Below, one piece after another: positions 24,382 to 33,429 of a DNA stretch of 64,000 bases (within the stretch, counting starts at the first letter, position 1; each line of letters begins with the position of its first letter). Origin of the DNA: Catonella sp963545085 (GTDB lineage: Bacteria; Bacillota; Clostridia; Lachnospirales; Lachnospiraceae); contig CAUUHV010000001.1 in assembly GCA_963545085.1 (NCBI GenBank), positions 124,001-188,000 of the forward strand, written 5' to 3'. Under the pieces are notes generated by a model that searched no databases, was not told the origin of the DNA, and worked only from the letters and a program-made list of their open reading frames with translations. The translations under genes were made by a program, and so were the position numbers.

Positions 24382-26451
24382 ATGTCGGAGAAAAAACCAT
24401 ACTATATAACAACGGCAATAGCATATACATCGGGAAAACCCCACATAGGAAATACTTATGAAATCATACTTGCAGACTCCATAGCGCGGTTCAGAAGAAA
24501 AGAGGGGTATGATGTAAGGTTTCAAACAGGCTCCGACGAGCACGGTCAGAAAATAGAAACAAGGGCTATAGAAGCCGGAGCCACGCCTAAGGAATTTGTG
24601 GACGGTGTCGCGAATGAAATTAAAAGACTTTGGGACCTCTGCGGCACTTCTTATGACAAATTTATCCGTACCACGGATGAGGCACATGAAAAACAGGTAC
24701 AGAAGATTTTTAAGAAGCTCTATGACAAGGGAGATATATATAAAGGCTCATACAAAGGTATGTACTGCACGGAGTGCGAGGCTTTTTACACGGAGTCGCA
24801 GTTAAAGGACGGAAGGTGTCCTGAGTGCGGCGGTGAGGTGCATCCTGCGGAAGAAGAAGCGTATTTCTTTAAAATGAGTAAATATGCGGACAGGCTTATA
24901 GAGCATATAAATACCCATCCCGAGTTTATAAGGCCGGTTTCAAGGAAAAACGAGATGATGAACAATTTCCTCCTGCCGGGACTTCAGGACTTATGCGTAT
25001 CGCGTACCTCTTTTAAATGGGGTATACCTGTGGATTTCGATTCCAAACACGTCGTGTATGTATGGCTTGACGCTCTTACGAACTATATTACGGGCGCAGG
25101 TTATGACGCGGATGGAAACTATGATGATTTATATAAAAAATACTGGCCTGCGGATTTGCACCTTATAGGAAAGGATATAATCCGTTTTCATACAATTTAC
25201 TGGCCTATTTTTCTTATGGCGCTTGACGAACCGCTTCCTAAACAGGTTTTCGGACATCCTTGGCTTTTGCAGGGTGGAGAGAAAATGAGCAAGTCCAAAG
25301 GAAACGTGATTTACGCCGATGATATGGTGGATCTTTTCGGGGTGGACGCGGTGCGTTATTTCGTGCTACATGAGATGCCTTATGAAAATGACGGAGTTAT
25401 AACATGGGCTTTAATGGCGGAAAGATATAATTCGGATCTTGCGAATACCCTTGGAAATCTTGTAAGCCGCACGCTTGCGATGGGTAATAAATATTTTGAC
25501 GGTGTATTTGAGCCTACAAAAGAAGAAGAGCCTGTAGATAATGAATTAAAGGCAGCTGCGACGGGGCTTGTAGAAAAAGTGATAAATAAAATGGAGGATC
25601 TTCATGCTGCGGACGCGCTTACGGAGATTTTCACATTATTTAAACGCTGCAATAAGTATATAGATGAAACCGAGCCTTGGCTTTTGGCTAAGGACGAGGC
25701 TAAGAAGGACAGGCTTAAGACAGTGCTTTATAACCTTGCGGAAAGTATAATAACAGGAGCGTCCCTACTCTATCCTTTCATGCCTGAAACGGCAGAGAAG
25801 ATAGCGGTTTCGTTTAACACGGAATTAAGAGAATTTGATGAACTTACGAAATTCGGGCTTCTTAGGAGCGGGATTAAAGTTAAGGAAGAACCGGAAATGC
25901 TCTTTGCGAGAAAAAATATGGATGATGTGCTTGCTGATGCCGAAAAAATAGCGGCAAAGCAGAAAGAAGATTTTATAAAAGAGAGAAAAAGAGCAACCGA
26001 AAATCTTCTTAAGGCGGGAAAGCTTACAAAAGCACAGGCTGAGGAAGAACTTGCGAAGCTTACGGGAAACAATGAGGCTGATGGAAAAACGAATGATGAG
26101 ACGGCTATAGATATAGATAAAAAAGAAGAAATAAGCTATGAGGACTTCACAAAGTGTCAGTTTCAGGTCGGAGAAATCATAAAGTGCGAGGCGGTGCCTA
26201 AGTCTAAAAAGCTGCTGTGCTCACAGGTAAAGGCGGGAAGCAGAGTTTATCAAATTCTTTCGGGTATACGCCAATATTATGAGCCTGAAGAGATGGTAGG
26301 AAAGAAAGTTATGGTAATAACCAATCTTAAGCCTGCAAAGCTTGCCGGTATGGATTCCGAAGGAATGTTACTTTGCGCCGAGGATGCGGAGGGCAATCTT
26401 TCACTTATGATACCTGAGAAGAATATGCCTGCCGGAGCGGAGATCAGGTAA
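24382..26451 (+). CDS. metG: Methionyl-tRNA synthetase
   Basis: Charges tRNA-Met. The class I HIGH-type motif is KPHIGN near the N-terminus and the KMSKS loop is intact (GEKMSKSKGNV). A zinc knuckle with two CxxC pairs is present (CTECEAF, then CPECGG). The C-terminal 110 residues form a tRNA-binding domain of the Trbp111/EMAP type (FQVGEIIKCEAVPKSKKLL). Between them is a charged helical linker of about 70 residues with a Lys/Glu-rich coiled coil (about 515-585). No T-box leader fits in the 66 bases upstream. In Bacillus metS is separated from ksgA by tatD, yabE and rnmV; here rsmA follows directly. Confidence 0.96.
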   Translation: MSEKKPYYITTAIAYTSGKPHIGNTYEIILADSIARFRRKEGYDVRFQTGSDEHGQKIETRAIEAGATPKEFVDGVANEIKRLWDLCGTSYDKFIRTTDEAHEKQVQKIFKKLYDKGDIYKGSYKGMYCTECEAFYTESQLKDGRCPECGGEVHPAEEEAYFFKMSKYADRLIEHINTHPEFIRPVSRKNEMMNNFLLPGLQDLCVSRTSFKWGIPVDFDSKHVVYVWLDALTNYITGAGYDADGNYDDLYKKYWPADLHLIGKDIIRFHTIYWPIFLMALDEPLPKQVFGHPWLLQGGEKMSKSKGNVIYADDMVDLFGVDAVRYFVLHEMPYENDGVITWALMAERYNSDLANTLGNLVSRTLAMGNKYFDGVFEPTKEEEPVDNELKAAATGLVEKVINKMEDLHAADALTEIFTLFKRCNKYIDETEPWLLAKDEAKKDRLKTVLYNLAESIITGASLLYPFMPETAEKIAVSFNTELREFDELTKFGLLRSGIKVKEEPEMLFARKNMDDVLADAEKIAAKQKEDFIKERKRATENLLKAGKLTKAQAEEELAKLTGNNEADGKTNDETAIDIDKKEEISYEDFTKCQFQVGEIIKCEAVPKSKKLLCSQVKAGSRVYQILSGIRQYYEPEEMVGKKVMVITNLKPAKLAGMDSEGMLLCAEDAEGNLSLMIPEKNMPAGAEIR

Positions 26452-26490
26452 AAGGAATAAATAAAATTTACCGAAGACAAAGAGGTATAG

Positions 26491-27369
26491 ATGGCGGATT
26501 TGGGACAGCCGCAGAATACGATTGCGGTATTAAAGAAATATGATTTCACCTTTCAGAAGAAATTCGGGCAGAATTTTTTGATTGATACTCATGTGCTTGA
26601 TAAAATAGTTTCGGCGGCAAGCATTACAAAAGACGATTTTGTGCTTGAAATAGGTCCGGGTATAGGTACGGTTACGCAGTATCTTTGTGAAGCGGCGAGA
26701 AAGGTGATTGCGATTGAAATTGACAGAAAGCTTATAGACATACTTAAAGATACCCTGTCGGATTATGATAATGTGGAGATAATCAATAACGACATAATGA
26801 AGGTGGATATAGAGGCTCTTGTCAAGGAAAAGAATGCAGGTAAAAGGATAAAAATAGTTTCAAACCTTCCTTATTATATAACAACTCCGATTATAATGAG
26901 CCTGCTTGAAAAGAAAGTACCGGTTTCCGATATGACTCTAATGATACAGGAGGAGGTTGCAAGAAGGATGCAGGCGGAGTCCGGGACTAAGGACTACGGA
27001 GCGCTTACACTTGCGGTGAAATACTACGCGGAGCCTTATATAGCGGCGTTTGTGCCGCCAAATTGTTTCATGCCTCGTCCCAATGTGGGTTCTGCGGTGA
27101 TAAATTTAAAATGCCATGAAAAACCGCCTGTAGAGGTTAAAGACGAAGCGCTTATGTTTAAGTTAATAAAGGCTTCGTTTGCCCAAAGAAGAAAAACTCT
27201 CCAGAACGGACTTGTAAACTCTCCGGAGATGGAACTTTCAAGAGAGAGGGTTACGGAAGCTATACTGAAAATGCAAAGAACATGTAAACTTAAGGAAAAC
27301 CCTCTTGTAAGGGGAGAAACGCTTACTCTTAAAGAATTTGCGTGTTTGGCGGATATTTTGTCGGAATGA
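26491..27369 (+). CDS. rsmA: 16S rRNA dimethyladenosine transferase
   Basis: Dimethylates two adjacent adenines in helix 45 of 16S rRNA, a late step of small-subunit assembly. The N-terminal FGQNFLID motif, the SAM loop LEIGPGIGTVTQ and the catalytic NLPYYITTPI motif are all present. 292 residues is the usual length. A weak AAAGAGG site precedes the ATG. Follows metG by 39 bases and ends in a hairpin terminator. Confidence 0.95.
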   Translation: MADLGQPQNTIAVLKKYDFTFQKKFGQNFLIDTHVLDKIVSAASITKDDFVLEIGPGIGTVTQYLCEAARKVIAIEIDRKLIDILKDTLSDYDNVEIINNDIMKVDIEALVKEKNAGKRIKIVSNLPYYITTPIIMSLLEKKVPVSDMTLMIQEEVARRMQAESGTKDYGALTLAVKYYAEPYIAAFVPPNCFMPRPNVGSAVINLKCHEKPPVEVKDEALMFKLIKASFAQRRKTLQNGLVNSPEMELSRERVTEAILKMQRTCKLKENPLVRGETLTLKEFACLADILSE

Positions 27370-27400
27370 TGAATTGTTTTGAAATAATGTTTATATAAAG

Positions 27401-27444
27401 AACAGCCTTGTGAAAGGATATTATATCCTGCAAGGCTGTTTTTT
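27401..27444 (+). terminator. Rho-independent terminator of metG-rsmA
   Basis: AACAGCCTTG / CAAGGCTGTT stem with an inner AGGATAT-type stem, followed by six T. Confidence 0.88.
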
Positions 27445-27730
27445 ATACTTTCCATACCTATGTCATAATATAATAAAATAATATGAATTTTAAAAACGGA
27501 TTAAGCACTGTCATGGAGTATTTTGCCTTAATAAATAGTATCCTTACACTTTAATATATCAATAGTCAAGCATATTATCTTTTGAGATGATAAAGCGGAG
27601 TAATTTACTGTGAGGTAAAATATAAAGAGACAACTTTACCACCCTTTAATCCTCCCCGATATTGTGCTATACTGTTAATCTGATATTAAAAAGATTGAAA
27701 GGGAAGCGGACGGTATGTCTGAGGAAATAT
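27445..27730. other. AT-rich intergenic region before proB
   Basis: No gene is seen in these 286 bases. GGTAAA (27613-27618) and TTTACC (27635-27640) form a small inverted repeat. A TATACT at 27669-27674 is a possible -10, but no good -35 lies 16-18 bases before it. Confidence 0.4.
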
Positions 27731-28549
27731 ATGGAGCTTGATAAAAAAAGGATAGTAATAAAGGTAGGTACCTCCACTATCACAAATGAGGACGGAAGCC
27801 TTAATCTTAGAGTAATGGACAGAATATGCAGGGTGCTTGCGAATTTGGAGAGTATGGGGTATAAGGCGGTGCTGGTATCCTCGGGGGCTATTGCCGTGGG
27901 AGTAGGTAAGATGAGACTTACAAAAAAACCGAAGGAAACGAGGCTTAAGCAGGCTGCCGCAGCGGTAGGTCAGTGCGGTCTCATGCACATTTACGATAAA
28001 TTTTTTGGAGAATACGGGAGAGTTGTCGCACAGATTTTATTTACCGGAGACGATCTTGATTCCGAGGAGAAAAGGGAAAACCTGTCAAATACTCTCGGAA
28101 CATTGCTTGAAAACGGCATAATTCCAATCATAAACGAAAACGATTCGCTAAGCTGTAAGGAAATTCTTTCGACAAAAAAGATTTTCGGAGATAATGATAT
28201 GCTTTCCGCCATAGTGGCAAATTTCTGTAAGGCGGGAAAGCTGATTATTCTATCGGATATAGAGGGACTTTATGACGGTAATCCGACCTCGGATAAGAAC
28301 GCGAAGCTTGTAAGTCGGGTCGAGGTTATAGACGAGGCTGTAGAGGGTTTTGCAGGAGGAGCCGGCAGCGCAAGGGGTACAGGAGGCATGATTTCAAAGA
28401 TTGACGCTGCAAAGTATGCTACCGAAAGAGGAATAGACGTACTCATAACCTACGGCGGAGAGCCGGAAAGGATATATGATATAATAGACGGGAAAAAGGT
28501 AGGCACTTTATTTGTTGGAAAGGAGATATGCCCGGGTGAAAAGGAATAA
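27731..28549 (+). CDS. proB: Glutamate 5-kinase
   Basis: First step of proline synthesis: phosphorylates glutamate. It is an amino-acid kinase fold with VIKVGTSTI near the N-terminus, LVSSGAIAVG, the INENDS motif and the ATP-site GTGGMISKIDAA. At 272 residues it lacks the C-terminal PUA domain of the E. coli enzyme, as in many Firmicutes. The start is set at ATG 27731 with GAGGAAA upstream, not at the in-frame ATG 27662, since the family begins at MELDKKRIVIK. proA is not in the window. It overlaps gdpP by 14 bases. Confidence 0.93.
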   Translation: MELDKKRIVIKVGTSTITNEDGSLNLRVMDRICRVLANLESMGYKAVLVSSGAIAVGVGKMRLTKKPKETRLKQAAAAVGQCGLMHIYDKFFGEYGRVVAQILFTGDDLDSEEKRENLSNTLGTLLENGIIPIINENDSLSCKEILSTKKIFGDNDMLSAIVANFCKAGKLIILSDIEGLYDGNPTSDKNAKLVSRVEVIDEAVEGFAGGAGSARGTGGMISKIDAAKYATERGIDVLITYGGEPERIYDIIDGKKVGTLFVGKEICPGEKE

Positions 28550-30587
28550 GCGGATTAATGCAACGATTTCGGGAAGATTTCGCCTGTATTTTTCATGGCC
28601 GTTAATACTTACGCTATTTTTGATTGCGGTAAACGGCTTTATATATCTTATTGATAAAGAAAGCGCCTTTATAATGTTTTTTGCGGTGGCAATTTACGCA
28701 GGCATGTCAATAATAATATATATTTTCGGAAAAGTCGGATTTAAAAGCGAGCTTATCGGCTACGCTATGGGCTTTGCGAAAACCGAAAGAGCAAGGCTTA
28801 AGGAAATGGATATTCCTTATGTTATAACGGATGCGGACGGCAATATTCATTGGAGCAATAACGCTTTTTTTGACATGGCGAATGAAAACAATGTTGAAAG
28901 AAAATCCATATTCGCAGTGCTTCCGGAGCTTACGGGAGAGATGTTGAGGCTTGACGGCTTTGATAAGGAAGTTCATATAGCAAGGGGAGAGAAAGAATAC
29001 AGAGTTGTTATTAAACAGACAATAGGAAGCGATGAAATGGAAAAGTCGGGAGCGGGAGAGAAGCTTGGCGATGCCGTTTCACTGTTTTTCTACGACGTTA
29101 CGGAAATAAACGCGCTTATTCGTGAAATTAGGGATAAGCAGATGATAATGGGACTTTTATACATAGATAATTACGAGGAGGCTCTCGAAAGCATAGACGA
29201 GGTAAGACGTTCTCTGTTGTCCGCGCTTGTGGACAGAAAGATAACGAGATTTATGCAGGAGATAGATGCCGTTATAAGAAAGCTTGAAAAAGACAAGTAT
29301 ATTTTAATATTTAAAAATAAGTATCTTGAGAAACTTAAGGAGAGCAGATTTTCTTCACTGCTTGAAGATGTAAAAAATGTAAACATAGGAAATAATATAG
29401 CCGTCACCATTTCCATGGGAATAGGAATTTCAGAGGATTCCTACACAAAATCTTACGATTTGGCAAGAGCCGCTATAGATATGGCGCTCGGCAGAGGCGG
29501 CGATCAGGTTGTAATAAAGGAAAAGGACAATATAAGCTATTACGGCGGCAAAAGCCAGCATGTGGAAAAAACCACGAGGGTAAAGGCGAGGGTAAAAGCG
29601 CATGCTTTAAGCGAGCTTATAGAGGTGAAAGACAATGTGCTTATAATGGGTCATAAGATGAGCGATGTTGACGCTGTGGGAGCGGCAATCGGTGTATACA
29701 GGATATGTAAAACTTTTAATACCAAGGCTCATATAGTGATAAATGATATTTCGACATCGGTACAGCCCATAATAGATAAAATGAATGCTTCTTCGGACAG
29801 CGGCGGAGATATTTTCGTTACCGGAGATAAAGCGCTCACAATGGTTGACGGAAATACAATGCTTGTGGTGGTTGACGTAAACAGACAGAGCTATGTTGAG
29901 TGCGAGGAGCTGTTGCATAAGGTAAATACAATAGTGCTTTTGGATCATCACAGGCAGGGAGCCGATGTAATAGACAATGCGGTACTTTCCTATATAGAAC
30001 CTTATTCTTCGTCATCATGCGAAATGGTTGCCGAGATACTTCAGTACATAGATGCGGACGTTAAGATTAAACAGGCGGAAGCGGACGCGATGTATTCGGG
30101 AATAATGATAGATACAAACAATTTCCTTGTGAAAACGGGAGTGCGTACCTTTGAGGCGGCGGCGTTTTTAAGGAGGAACGGAGCCGATGTTACGAGGATA
30201 AGAAAAGCTTTCAGAACGGAAATGGATGAATTTAAGTCAAAGGCGAAAATAGTAAGTACGGCGGAGGTTTACCGCGAGCATTTTGCTTTTGCCGAGTGTC
30301 TTGAAAGTGAGGCGAAAAGTCCTACTATTTTAGCGGCGCAGGTGGCGAATGAGCTTATGAACATTTCAAATGTGAGAGCATCATTTGTTTTCACATTGTA
30401 TAATAAAAAGGTATATATTTCAGCAAGGTCGATAGATGAAGTTAATGTACAGGTTGTCATGGAGAAATTGGGCGGCGGCGGACACATGTCGGTTGCAGGT
30501 GCTCAGCTTGAAAATATGACGGTGGAGGAAGCCGAGGAAAAAGTAAAGGCGGTTTTAGATTCCATGATAGAAAAAAATGATATTTGA
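28536..30587 (+). CDS. gdpP: Cyclic-di-AMP phosphodiesterase GdpP
   Basis: Membrane enzyme that hydrolyses c-di-AMP to pApA. Domain order as in B. subtilis GdpP/YybT: two membrane helices (residues 18-62), a PAS domain, a degenerate GGDEF domain, then DHH and DHHA1 phosphoesterase domains with the motif LLDHHRQG and the late GGGGHMSVAGAQ. The start is placed at GTG 28536, ten bases after AGGAG; a TTG at 28512 is the alternative. The following genes rplI and dnaB keep the Bacillus order (gdpP-rplI-dnaC). Confidence 0.92.
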   Translation: MKRNKRINATISGRFRLYFSWPLILTLFLIAVNGFIYLIDKESAFIMFFAVAIYAGMSIIIYIFGKVGFKSELIGYAMGFAKTERARLKEMDIPYVITDADGNIHWSNNAFFDMANENNVERKSIFAVLPELTGEMLRLDGFDKEVHIARGEKEYRVVIKQTIGSDEMEKSGAGEKLGDAVSLFFYDVTEINALIREIRDKQMIMGLLYIDNYEEALESIDEVRRSLLSALVDRKITRFMQEIDAVIRKLEKDKYILIFKNKYLEKLKESRFSSLLEDVKNVNIGNNIAVTISMGIGISEDSYTKSYDLARAAIDMALGRGGDQVVIKEKDNISYYGGKSQHVEKTTRVKARVKAHALSELIEVKDNVLIMGHKMSDVDAVGAAIGVYRICKTFNTKAHIVINDISTSVQPIIDKMNASSDSGGDIFVTGDKALTMVDGNTMLVVVDVNRQSYVECEELLHKVNTIVLLDHHRQGADVIDNAVLSYIEPYSSSSCEMVAEILQYIDADVKIKQAEADAMYSGIMIDTNNFLVKTGVRTFEAAAFLRRNGADVTRIRKAFRTEMDEFKSKAKIVSTAEVYREHFAFAECLESEAKSPTILAAQVANELMNISNVRASFVFTLYNKKVYISARSIDEVNVQVVMEKLGGGGHMSVAGAQLENMTVEEAEEKVKAVLDSMIEKNDI

Positions 30588-30622
30588 TCAAGATAAGATA
30601 TTAAGTACAACGGGAGGTTTAT

Positions 30623-31072
30623 ATGCAGATTATTTTACTTTCAGATGTTAAGGGGCTCGGTAAAAAGGGAGAAATTGTAAACGCAAGCGACGGCTACGCA
30701 AAAAATTTTATAATTCCAAAAAAACTTGGAGTTGAGGCTACTCCGAAGCACATGAACGATTTGAAACAGCAAAAGAGAGCCGAAGAGAAGAGGCAGGAGG
30801 AAATACTTGAGGAAGCCAAGGCTCTTGCCGAACAGTTTAAAGGAAAGTCGGTAGCGCTTTCTATAAGGGTAGGAAAGGACGGAAAGGCATTCGGACAGGT
30901 TTCAACAAAAGAAATAGCCGAGGAAGCTAAAAAGCAGCTGGGACTTGATATAGATAAGAAAAAAATGGTATTAAACGACCCTATAAAGTCCGGAGGAAGC
31001 TTTAAAATACCTGTAAAGCTTCATCCTAAGGTGACGGCGGAGCTTCTTGTACTTGTAAAAGAAGAGGTGTAA
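30623..31072 (+). CDS. rplI: Ribosomal protein bL9
   Basis: Large-subunit protein binding 23S rRNA near the L1 stalk. N-terminal signature MQIILLSDVKGLGKKGE and NASDGYAKNFIIP; a long central helix and a C-terminal domain follow, total 149 residues as usual. GGGAGG lies upstream of the ATG. One base separates its stop from dnaB. Confidence 0.97.
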   Translation: MQIILLSDVKGLGKKGEIVNASDGYAKNFIIPKKLGVEATPKHMNDLKQQKRAEEKRQEEILEEAKALAEQFKGKSVALSIRVGKDGKAFGQVSTKEIAEEAKKQLGLDIDKKKMVLNDPIKSGGSFKIPVKLHPKVTAELLVLVKEEV

Positions 31073-31073
31073 A

Positions 31074-32411
31074 ATGGCGGAAGAAGCGCAGATAAAGAAA
31101 ATACCGCCGCGCGATATTACTGCGGAGCAGGCTGTTATAGGCTCTATGCTTATGAGTAAGGACGCTATAATGGCAGCCTCCGAAAGGCTTTCTTCATCGG
31201 ATTTTTTTGATAAAAGATACGGAATTATTTTTGAGGCGATAACGGAGCTTGATGCTTCAGGAAAGAACGCCGATCCGGTCACAATACAGAGTAAGCTTAA
31301 AGAAAAGGAGCTTCCTCCTGAATATGCCGGACCTGATATCATGAAAGAAATAATGGATGCCGTGCCGATATCGCCGAATGCAAGACAGTATGCCGATATA
31401 GTTTATGATAAATCCATGTTAAGGAAGCTGATTAAGGTAACCGAAGGTATAACAAACGAATGCTATCTCGATAAATCGCCTGTGGCGGAAATAATGGAAG
31501 GTACCGAAAAGAAGATTTTTGATATAATCCAGAGCGGGCACGGAGGGAATACTGAGGATATCAGGAACATCATGCTTCACGTGCTTGACAGCATAGAAGC
31601 GGCGGCTAAGACTACAGGTACCGTTACCGGTATTTCCACGGGGTTTTATGACCTTGATTATAAAACAGCGGGTTTACAGAAATCCGATCTTATACTGATA
31701 GCGGCAAGACCTTCTATGGGTAAAACGGCATTTACCTTGAATATAGCCGAGCATGTAGCAATAAAACAGGGAATCCCTACGGCTATATTCAGCCTTGAGA
31801 TGTCGAGAGAACAGCTTGCAAAGCGTATTCTGTCAATGAATTCGAGGGTGGATGCGCAAAAATTGCGAACGGGAGAGCTCGCGGATTCGGACTGGGCGGA
31901 TATTATGGAAAGCACAAGAATAATAGGAAACGCAAATCTTTTCATAGACGATACCCCAGGTATTTCAGTAGCCGAACTGAGAAGCAAATGCAGAAAGCTT
32001 AAGCTTGAAAAAAACTTGGGACTTGTTATGATAGATTACCTTCAGCTTATGACAGGAAGCAAAAAAACCGAATCGAGACAGCAGGAAATTTCAGATATTT
32101 CAAGGTCGTTAAAGGCTTTGGCAAGAGAAATAGACGCGCCTGTAATAGCGCTCTCTCAGCTGTCAAGGCAGGTGGAGCAGAGAGAGGATAAGCGCCCGAT
32201 GCTTTCCGACTTAAGAGAGTCGGGAGCAATCGAACAGGATGCCGATGTGGTCATGTTCATTTACAGGGACGAGTATTACCATAAGGACAGCGAGGAAACG
32301 GGAATTTCCGAGATAATAATAGGTAAGCAGAGAAACGGTCCTACCGGTACTGTTAAACTCGGTTGGCAGAGTCAGTTTACAAAGTTTGTAAATATTGAGC
32401 GGGGAAAGTGA
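31074..32411 (+). CDS. dnaB: Replicative DNA helicase
   Basis: Hexameric helicase of the replication fork. The N-terminal helical domain (TAEQAVIGSMLMSKDAI) is joined by a linker to a RecA-like motor. Walker A is ARPSMGKTAF, Walker B lies in LGLVMIDYLQLM, and the LSQLSRQVEQR and DLRESGAIEQDADVV motifs are intact. 445 residues is typical; no intein or truncation. Confidence 0.97.
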   Translation: MAEEAQIKKIPPRDITAEQAVIGSMLMSKDAIMAASERLSSSDFFDKRYGIIFEAITELDASGKNADPVTIQSKLKEKELPPEYAGPDIMKEIMDAVPISPNARQYADIVYDKSMLRKLIKVTEGITNECYLDKSPVAEIMEGTEKKIFDIIQSGHGGNTEDIRNIMLHVLDSIEAAAKTTGTVTGISTGFYDLDYKTAGLQKSDLILIAARPSMGKTAFTLNIAEHVAIKQGIPTAIFSLEMSREQLAKRILSMNSRVDAQKLRTGELADSDWADIMESTRIIGNANLFIDDTPGISVAELRSKCRKLKLEKNLGLVMIDYLQLMTGSKKTESRQQEISDISRSLKALAREIDAPVIALSQLSRQVEQREDKRPMLSDLRESGAIEQDADVVMFIYRDEYYHKDSEETGISEIIIGKQRNGPTGTVKLGWQSQFTKFVNIERGK

Positions 32412-32445
32412 AGTCTTGCGTAATATGTTTAGAAAGGTGTGACGG

Positions 32446-32904
32446 ATGGAGTATGTAGACCAATTTTTACATAACAGAATATTGATTGCCGGAGTTTTAG
32501 GCTGGTTTTTTGCGCAGATATTAAAAACCGTTATATACGCCGTAGTTAATAAAAAGCTTGACTGGAACAGACTTATAGGAGACGGAGGAATGCCGAGTTC
32601 ACATTCTGCGACAGTCACTTCTGTAGCGCTTGCGGCGGGAATTGAGCAGGGTTTCGGCTCACCGGTATTTGCGGTAGCCTTTATTGTGGCTATGGTGGTT
32701 ATGCATGATGCAAGCGGGGTAAGACAGGAAACCGGAAAGCAGGCAAAAATATTAAACGAGCTTATGGAGTTTTTTAATGATTTTGCGAAGGACAGTATAA
32801 ACGCCGAGCAAAAGCTTAAGGAATTTGTCGGACATACTCCATTACAGGTGTTTGCGGGGTTTTGCCTCGGAATTATTGTAACTTTAATATTTTTGTATTT
32901 GTAA
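32446..32904 (+). CDS. Divergent PAP2 family membrane protein (DUF212/YuiD type)
   Basis: Small membrane protein of 152 residues with four membrane helices and the motif GGMPSSHSATVTSVALAAG, then MHDASGVRQETGKQA. These correspond to the phosphatase motifs of the PAP2 superfamily in a divergent form. A lipid phosphatase role is suspected for the family but not shown. Its TAA stop overlaps the -35 of the next promoter. Confidence 0.85.
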   Translation: MEYVDQFLHNRILIAGVLGWFFAQILKTVIYAVVNKKLDWNRLIGDGGMPSSHSATVTSVALAAGIEQGFGSPVFAVAFIVAMVVMHDASGVRQETGKQAKILNELMEFFNDFAKDSINAEQKLKEFVGHTPLQVFAGFCLGIIVTLIFLYL

Positions 32905-32927
32905 TTTGTTGAAATTTATGGTACAAT
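32899..32927 (+). promoter_or_regulatory. Sigma-A promoter of the HPr-like gene leader
   Basis: TTGTAA (32899-32904), a 17-base spacer, TACAAT (32922-32927). The predicted start at about 32934 leaves a leader of about 178 bases. Confidence 0.6.
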
Positions 32928-32933
32928 CCCGTA

Positions 32934-33111
32934 TCGTAAGCAGTTTAATTTTGATTTCCGCGGCGGATTAGAGGGAAGGATAAGCTTAATTGTTCATCCA
33001 AAGACTGTCGCGAGAGTAATATATCCCGCCGTTTGGGGTATAAACAGTTAAAAAGCCTTGCTTATTGTGAGGTATGTCACTTATTTTTATTACAATATTT
33101 AGGAGAGAAGT
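32934..33111 (+). ncRNA. Structured 5' leader of the HPr-like gene (class unknown)
   Basis: Nested pairings suggest a folded RNA. GTTTA (32943-32947) pairs with TAAAC (33041-33045). Inside it CGGCGG (32961-32966) pairs with CCGCCG (33026-33031). Inside that GGAT (32978-32981) pairs with ATCC (32996-32999), followed by a small ACT/AGT hairpin. No known riboswitch consensus was recognised. A ribosome site (AGGAGAG) follows at 33101. Confidence 0.4.
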
Positions 33112-33366
33112 ATGCGTACAAAAGAACTTGCTTTATCGAAGGATTTTATGATGATGCCGGACGTTATTGCCGAGCTTGTGCAGACTGCGTGCAAATTTGA
33201 AAGCAACAGCTATGCCATTGCGAACTCAAAGAGGATAAATCTTAAGAGTATAATGGGAGTTATGTCTTTGGCAACTATAAAAAGCGACGAGGTTGCTATT
33301 GAGATAGACGGTAAAGACGAGGATGCGGCTATAGAGGCTCTTGAGTGTTTTTGGCTTAGAAAATAA
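33112..33366 (+). CDS. HPr-like protein lacking the phospho-accepting histidine (Crh-like)
   Basis: 84 residues with the HPr fold pattern and length. Where HPr has GLHARP with His15, this protein reads DFMMMPDV, so the PTS phosphorylation site is gone. The second regulatory site is kept: Ser46 in NLKSIMGVMSLA, the target of HPr kinase in Firmicutes. This combination recalls Crh of Bacillus, which has Gln15 and Ser46 and serves carbon catabolite control rather than sugar transport. It has its own promoter and a long leader, and a terminator after the stop. Whether it is phosphorylated is inferred. Confidence 0.82.
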   Translation: MRTKELALSKDFMMMPDVIAELVQTACKFESNSYAIANSKRINLKSIMGVMSLATIKSDEVAIEIDGKDEDAAIEALECFWLRK

Positions 33367-33388
33367 GATGTTTCTTCCGACAATTATA

Positions 33389-33424
33389 AAAAATCTGCCG
33401 GCGTAGTTTGTCCGGCAGATTTTT
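33389..33424. terminator. Bidirectional terminator between convergent genes
   Basis: AAAATCTGCCGG / CCGGCAGATTTT perfect 12-bp stem, ten-base loop, A-tract before and T-tract after. It serves the HPr-like gene on the plus strand and the TPR-like gene, ending at 33430, on the minus strand. Confidence 0.92.
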
Positions 33425-33429
33425 ATGTA

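Noticed and set aside
32934..33111. Naming the leader as 6S RNA or a known riboswitch
   Set aside because: No conserved core of any class I know could be matched; only pairings were seen.
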